From contig CAJOPO010000323.1 of NCBI GenBank assembly GCA_905236315.1, positions 1 to 7,880 of the forward strand: a stretch of DNA of 7,880 nt, given 5' to 3'. Under the pieces are notes generated by a model. The model was not told the origin of the DNA. It was given only the letters and a program-made list of their open reading frames with translations, and did not search any database. The DNA is from an uncultured Treponema sp. (lineage in GTDB: Bacteria; Spirochaetota; Spirochaetia; Treponematales; Treponemataceae). Both the position numbers and the translations under genes were made by a program. Each line of letters opens with the position of its first letter. The first letter of the stretch is position 1. This document shows positions 5,849 to 7,880 of this stretch, in pieces.

Positions 5849-7474
5849 ATGAATATCCTAGAAGAAATAATACAAAAGAGAAAAGACGATATAGAACGTT
5901 TAGGTTTTACAATGGGGGTGAATGTACCAGAGAAGCGACCTAGAAGTGCACCCATTCCCCTTGTTCAAAGAAAAGGCGTTATCTTAGAAATAAAAAGGGC
6001 TTCTCCAAGTAAAGGAGATATTGCCCCTTCACTAAATGCAAGAGACACAGCCCTTAGCTATATAAAGGCAAATGCCGTTGCCCTATCAGTTCTTACAGAA
6101 AAGAACTATTTTAAAGGCAGCCTTCAAGATTTAGTGGACGCTGCAAATGCTGTAGACAATGCTTCTTATGCTGAAGGAGAGTGTAAGCCTGCTATATTGC
6201 GAAAAGATTTTTTAATAGATGTAAATGATGTTGATATTGCGTATAGGTGTGGTGCAGACGCTATTCTTTTAATTGCTAGAGTTTTAGATATTGATATTTT
6301 GTGTGCAATGGCAAAAAGGTGTAAAGAGCTTGGAATGACTGCCTTATTGGAACTGCGCACAATGCAGGACGTAGAAAAGCTTTCTGTTTTGCTTAATAAC
6401 TTAAAAGACTTTAATATAGAAAACAACATAGTGTGTGGAGTAAATGCTAGAGATTTAGCAGATTTTACTATAGATTTATTGCAGCCTGCAATAATGTTAA
6501 ATGCAATTCGTAAACATACTGATTTAAAAATCATTTTTGAAAGTGGCATACGTACAGTGCATGCTGCTAACTTTGTGGGGTCTATGGGCTTTAATGCTTT
6601 ACTTTTAGGGGAGGCGGCTGCTCGTAATCCGCAAGATGCAAAGTGCCTTGTAGACGCCTTTGTTAATTCAAAAAATAGTGCAAATGCAAAATCTTGGCTA
6701 AACTATTCTACTGAACTTTATAAAAAGAATGTTTTGCCTCAGGATAGCTGCGCTCACAATAGTCATAAAAAAAGGCCTTTTCTTAAAATATGTGGCCTTA
6801 CATCTGTTGATGATGCTCTTTATGCGGCACTTGGTGGAGCAGACTTTTTAGGTTTTATTTTTTCTGCAAAGAGTGTTCGTAATGTGAAGCCTCAAATCAT
6901 AAAACAGGTAAAAGAAATATTGAATGAGCAGTTTAATCAAACCTGCCAAGATGAACACATATTTGCAGCAGGGCAAGAGGAGATAGCCCCATTTCTTGTT
7001 GGTGTTATAACAGAATGTGATAGCGCGGAAGCAAAAGTAGCATTAGCCCTTGCTCGTGAAGGTGTACTGGATTTTATTCAATTACACGGAACTACAGCAA
7101 TTAAGCAATTCTTTAATGATGATTCTCTTATGGATATTCCTCATTATGCAGCAGTAAATGTAGTGAGCGAAGAAGATTTGTCTTTAATAGATGATTTATG
7201 CCAAAAAGGGGAGCCTAGAGTTCTTATAGATTCAAAAACAGAAAAATTAATAGGTGGTACAGGTGTTACAGTTGATAAAAACCTTGTCATAAAAGTAAAA
7301 AACAAGGTGAAACTTTGGCTTGCAGGGGGAATTACACCTGAAAATGTAAAATCTATTGTTCAAGAAACAGAGCCAGAGCTTATAGATGTATCTAGTGGCG
7401 TTGAGGAGAAGCCTGGCATAAAAGATAGCAGTGCAATTCTTGACTTAGACAGGGCACTAGAAGAAGTGGGATAA
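5849..7474 (+). CDS. trpCF: Bifunctional indole-3-glycerol phosphate synthase / phosphoribosylanthranilate isomerase
   Basis: A fused cytoplasmic enzyme for two consecutive steps of tryptophan synthesis: isomerisation of phosphoribosylanthranilate (TrpF part), then ring closure to indole-3-glycerol phosphate (TrpC part). TrpC covers about 1-275: ILEIKRASPSKG with Glu47 and Lys49, ILRKDF with Lys119, LLEL with Glu168, GVNARDL with Asn199, and FESGIR with Glu231. TrpF covers about 311-541: LKICGLT with catalytic Cys315, LIDS with catalytic Asp461, IGGTG (468-472), LAGGITPENV and DVSSGVEEKPGIKD. The order matches the E. coli TrpCF fusion, but at 541 residues it is clearly longer than the roughly 450 of that enzyme. 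The extra length lies in a linker (about 276-310) and an insertion after Arg344. The usual SPR of TrpF reads SVR here, with the arginine kept. Start at ATG 5849, with a weak ribosome-binding site, 16 bases after the CBS/ACT gene. Confidence 0.95.
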   Translation: MNILEEIIQKRKDDIERLGFTMGVNVPEKRPRSAPIPLVQRKGVILEIKRASPSKGDIAPSLNARDTALSYIKANAVALSVLTEKNYFKGSLQDLVDAANAVDNASYAEGECKPAILRKDFLIDVNDVDIAYRCGADAILLIARVLDIDILCAMAKRCKELGMTALLELRTMQDVEKLSVLLNNLKDFNIENNIVCGVNARDLADFTIDLLQPAIMLNAIRKHTDLKIIFESGIRTVHAANFVGSMGFNALLLGEAAARNPQDAKCLVDAFVNSKNSANAKSWLNYSTELYKKNVLPQDSCAHNSHKKRPFLKICGLTSVDDALYAALGGADFLGFIFSAKSVRNVKPQIIKQVKEILNEQFNQTCQDEHIFAAGQEEIAPFLVGVITECDSAEAKVALALAREGVLDFIQLHGTTAIKQFFNDDSLMDIPHYAAVNVVSEEDLSLIDDLCQKGEPRVLIDSKTEKLIGGTGVTVDKNLVIKVKNKVKLWLAGGITPENVKSIVQETEPELIDVSSGVEEKPGIKDSSAILDLDRALEEVG

Positions 7475-7480
7475 TGTAGG

Positions 7481-7509
7481 TAGTTATTGTAACTTTATAT
7501 CGATATAAT
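7481..7509 (+). promoter_or_regulatory. Candidate promoter for the small lipoprotein gene
   Basis: A perfect -10, tataat (7504-7509), sits 17 bases after a poor -35-like tagtta (7481-7486). The -10 overlaps a 12-base perfect palindrome, tatatcgatata (7496-7507), and a small hairpin agtta-ttg-taact (7482-7494) lies just upstream. Transcription would begin near 7516, only about seven bases before the ATG at 7523. No clear terminator for trpCF is seen in this 48-base gap. Confidence 0.4.
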
Positions 7510-7522
7510 ATGTTATGGTAAT

Positions 7523-7855
7523 ATGAAAATAAAAAAGAGTTATTTATTTATAATTTCCACGACTGTGCTATTATTAGCGTTTATTATTTCCTGTGCTGCA
7601 AAAAAGACTTCTATAGATAGTTCCAATACACGTAATTTAGAAAATAGTGAAAGCGTACAAGTTTTATATGAGGAAAATGGCTTAGTAGATAAGCATAGGG
7701 AATATTCAAATAATACGGTTATAATTTCTTTGCAAGAAGGAACTACAGATAAAAATATTGCAGATTTGGCAAAGAAGTTTAATATGGAGATTTTGTATAG
7801 GGAGCCTCTAAAAACTTCAGTTTTTAGAGGCAACTTTGAAAATGCGATGTTGTAA
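7523..7855 (+). CDS. Small lipoprotein, probably the truncated N-terminus of a subtilase-like protein
   Basis: The 110-residue product starts with a signal peptide whose hydrophobic core ends in the spirochaete-style lipobox IISC (Cys24), followed by AAKK, so it should be exported and lipidated. Residues 25-62 look like a low-complexity linker. Residues about 63-93 (NTVIISLQEGTTDKNIADLAKKFNMEILYR) resemble the start of the propeptide that precedes many subtilisin-like proteases: a beta strand, a helix, then another strand. The resemblance is from memory. The final residues EPLKTSVFRGNFENAML are encoded by the palindromic repeat at 7804-7831 and the bases after it, so the original reading frame has probably been cut off by that element. 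No ribosome-binding site is visible ahead of ATG 7523. It may be a non-functional fragment; no protease catalytic domain is present. Confidence 0.55.
   Translation: MKIKKSYLFIISTTVLLLAFIISCAAKKTSIDSSNTRNLENSESVQVLYEENGLVDKHREYSNNTVIISLQEGTTDKNIADLAKKFNMEILYREPLKTSVFRGNFENAML
7804..7831. repeat. Perfect 13-bp-arm palindrome that ends the lipoprotein frame
   Basis: gcctctaaaaact (7804-7816) and agtttttagaggc (7819-7831) are perfect reverse complements separated by only two bases. The element lies inside the reading frame and encodes PLKTSVFRG. On the minus strand it reads as a similar peptide, PLKTEVFRG. From memory, short palindromes of this kind are dispersed in Treponema genomes, but that cannot be checked here. 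It is not followed by a T-tract, so it is not a standard terminator. Confidence 0.85.
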
Positions 7856-7880
7856 GTCGCGCTATTATAGCGACTTACAA
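7850..7880. repeat. Perfect 11-bp-arm palindrome at the window end
   Basis: ttgtaagtcgc (7850-7860) and gcgacttacaa (7870-7880) pair perfectly around the nine-base loop gctattata. The left arm contains the TAA stop codon of the lipoprotein frame (7853-7855). It lies 18 bases after the other palindrome, so the two may belong to one composite element that continues past the window edge. No T-tract is visible. Confidence 0.85.

Noticed and set aside
6440..6460. TrpC GVNARDL as a loss of a catalytic asparagine
   Set aside because: The key Asn199 is kept. Alanine at the next position, giving GVNARDL, also occurs in other TrpC proteins such as the mycobacterial ones.
1..7880. tRNA, rRNA, CRISPR array or riboswitch
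   Set aside because: No cloverleaf, rRNA-like segment or regularly spaced repeat was found. The gaps between genes are too short for a riboswitch except at 351-469, where no conserved structure was recognised.

Overview
The window is AT-rich and every recognisable gene lies on the + strand. Lipobox-type signal peptides, short palindromic repeats and overall composition suggest a host-associated spirochaete of the Treponema type. That assignment is an inference; no rRNA or other phylogenetic marker is present.

Layout. Positions 1-469 hold no intact gene. They contain the C-terminal piece of a GxxExxY-family protein (60-248), then an unusual nested palindrome (271-350), then a probable promoter (419-447). 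From 470 to 7474 runs one tightly packed gene block: livK (substrate-binding lipoprotein), a hairpin terminator or attenuator, livH and livM (permeases), livG and livF (ATPases), a two-CBS plus ACT protein, and a fused trpC-trpF gene. From livH onward the genes are 0-16 bases apart or overlap by 4 bases, so they look like one transcription unit. A separate small lipoprotein gene (7523-7855) follows, with its own likely promoter. Its end is written by a perfect palindrome (7804-7831), and a second perfect palindrome (7850-7880) closes the window.

How the genes work together. LivKHMGF is a complete high-affinity importer for branched-chain or related hydrophobic amino acids. The CBS/ACT protein, built from a nucleotide-type sensor and an amino-acid-type sensor, sits directly behind the ATPases and is a candidate regulator of the importer. 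TrpCF performs two consecutive steps of tryptophan synthesis and appears to be co-transcribed with the importer. The rest of the trp pathway is not in view.

The least expected content is in the flanks. Two truncated genes, one at each end, both break at copies of what looks like one short palindromic repeat family. The element at 271-350 is an inverted repeat in which each arm is itself a hairpin, and the two arms differ mainly at positions that preserve the small hairpins.
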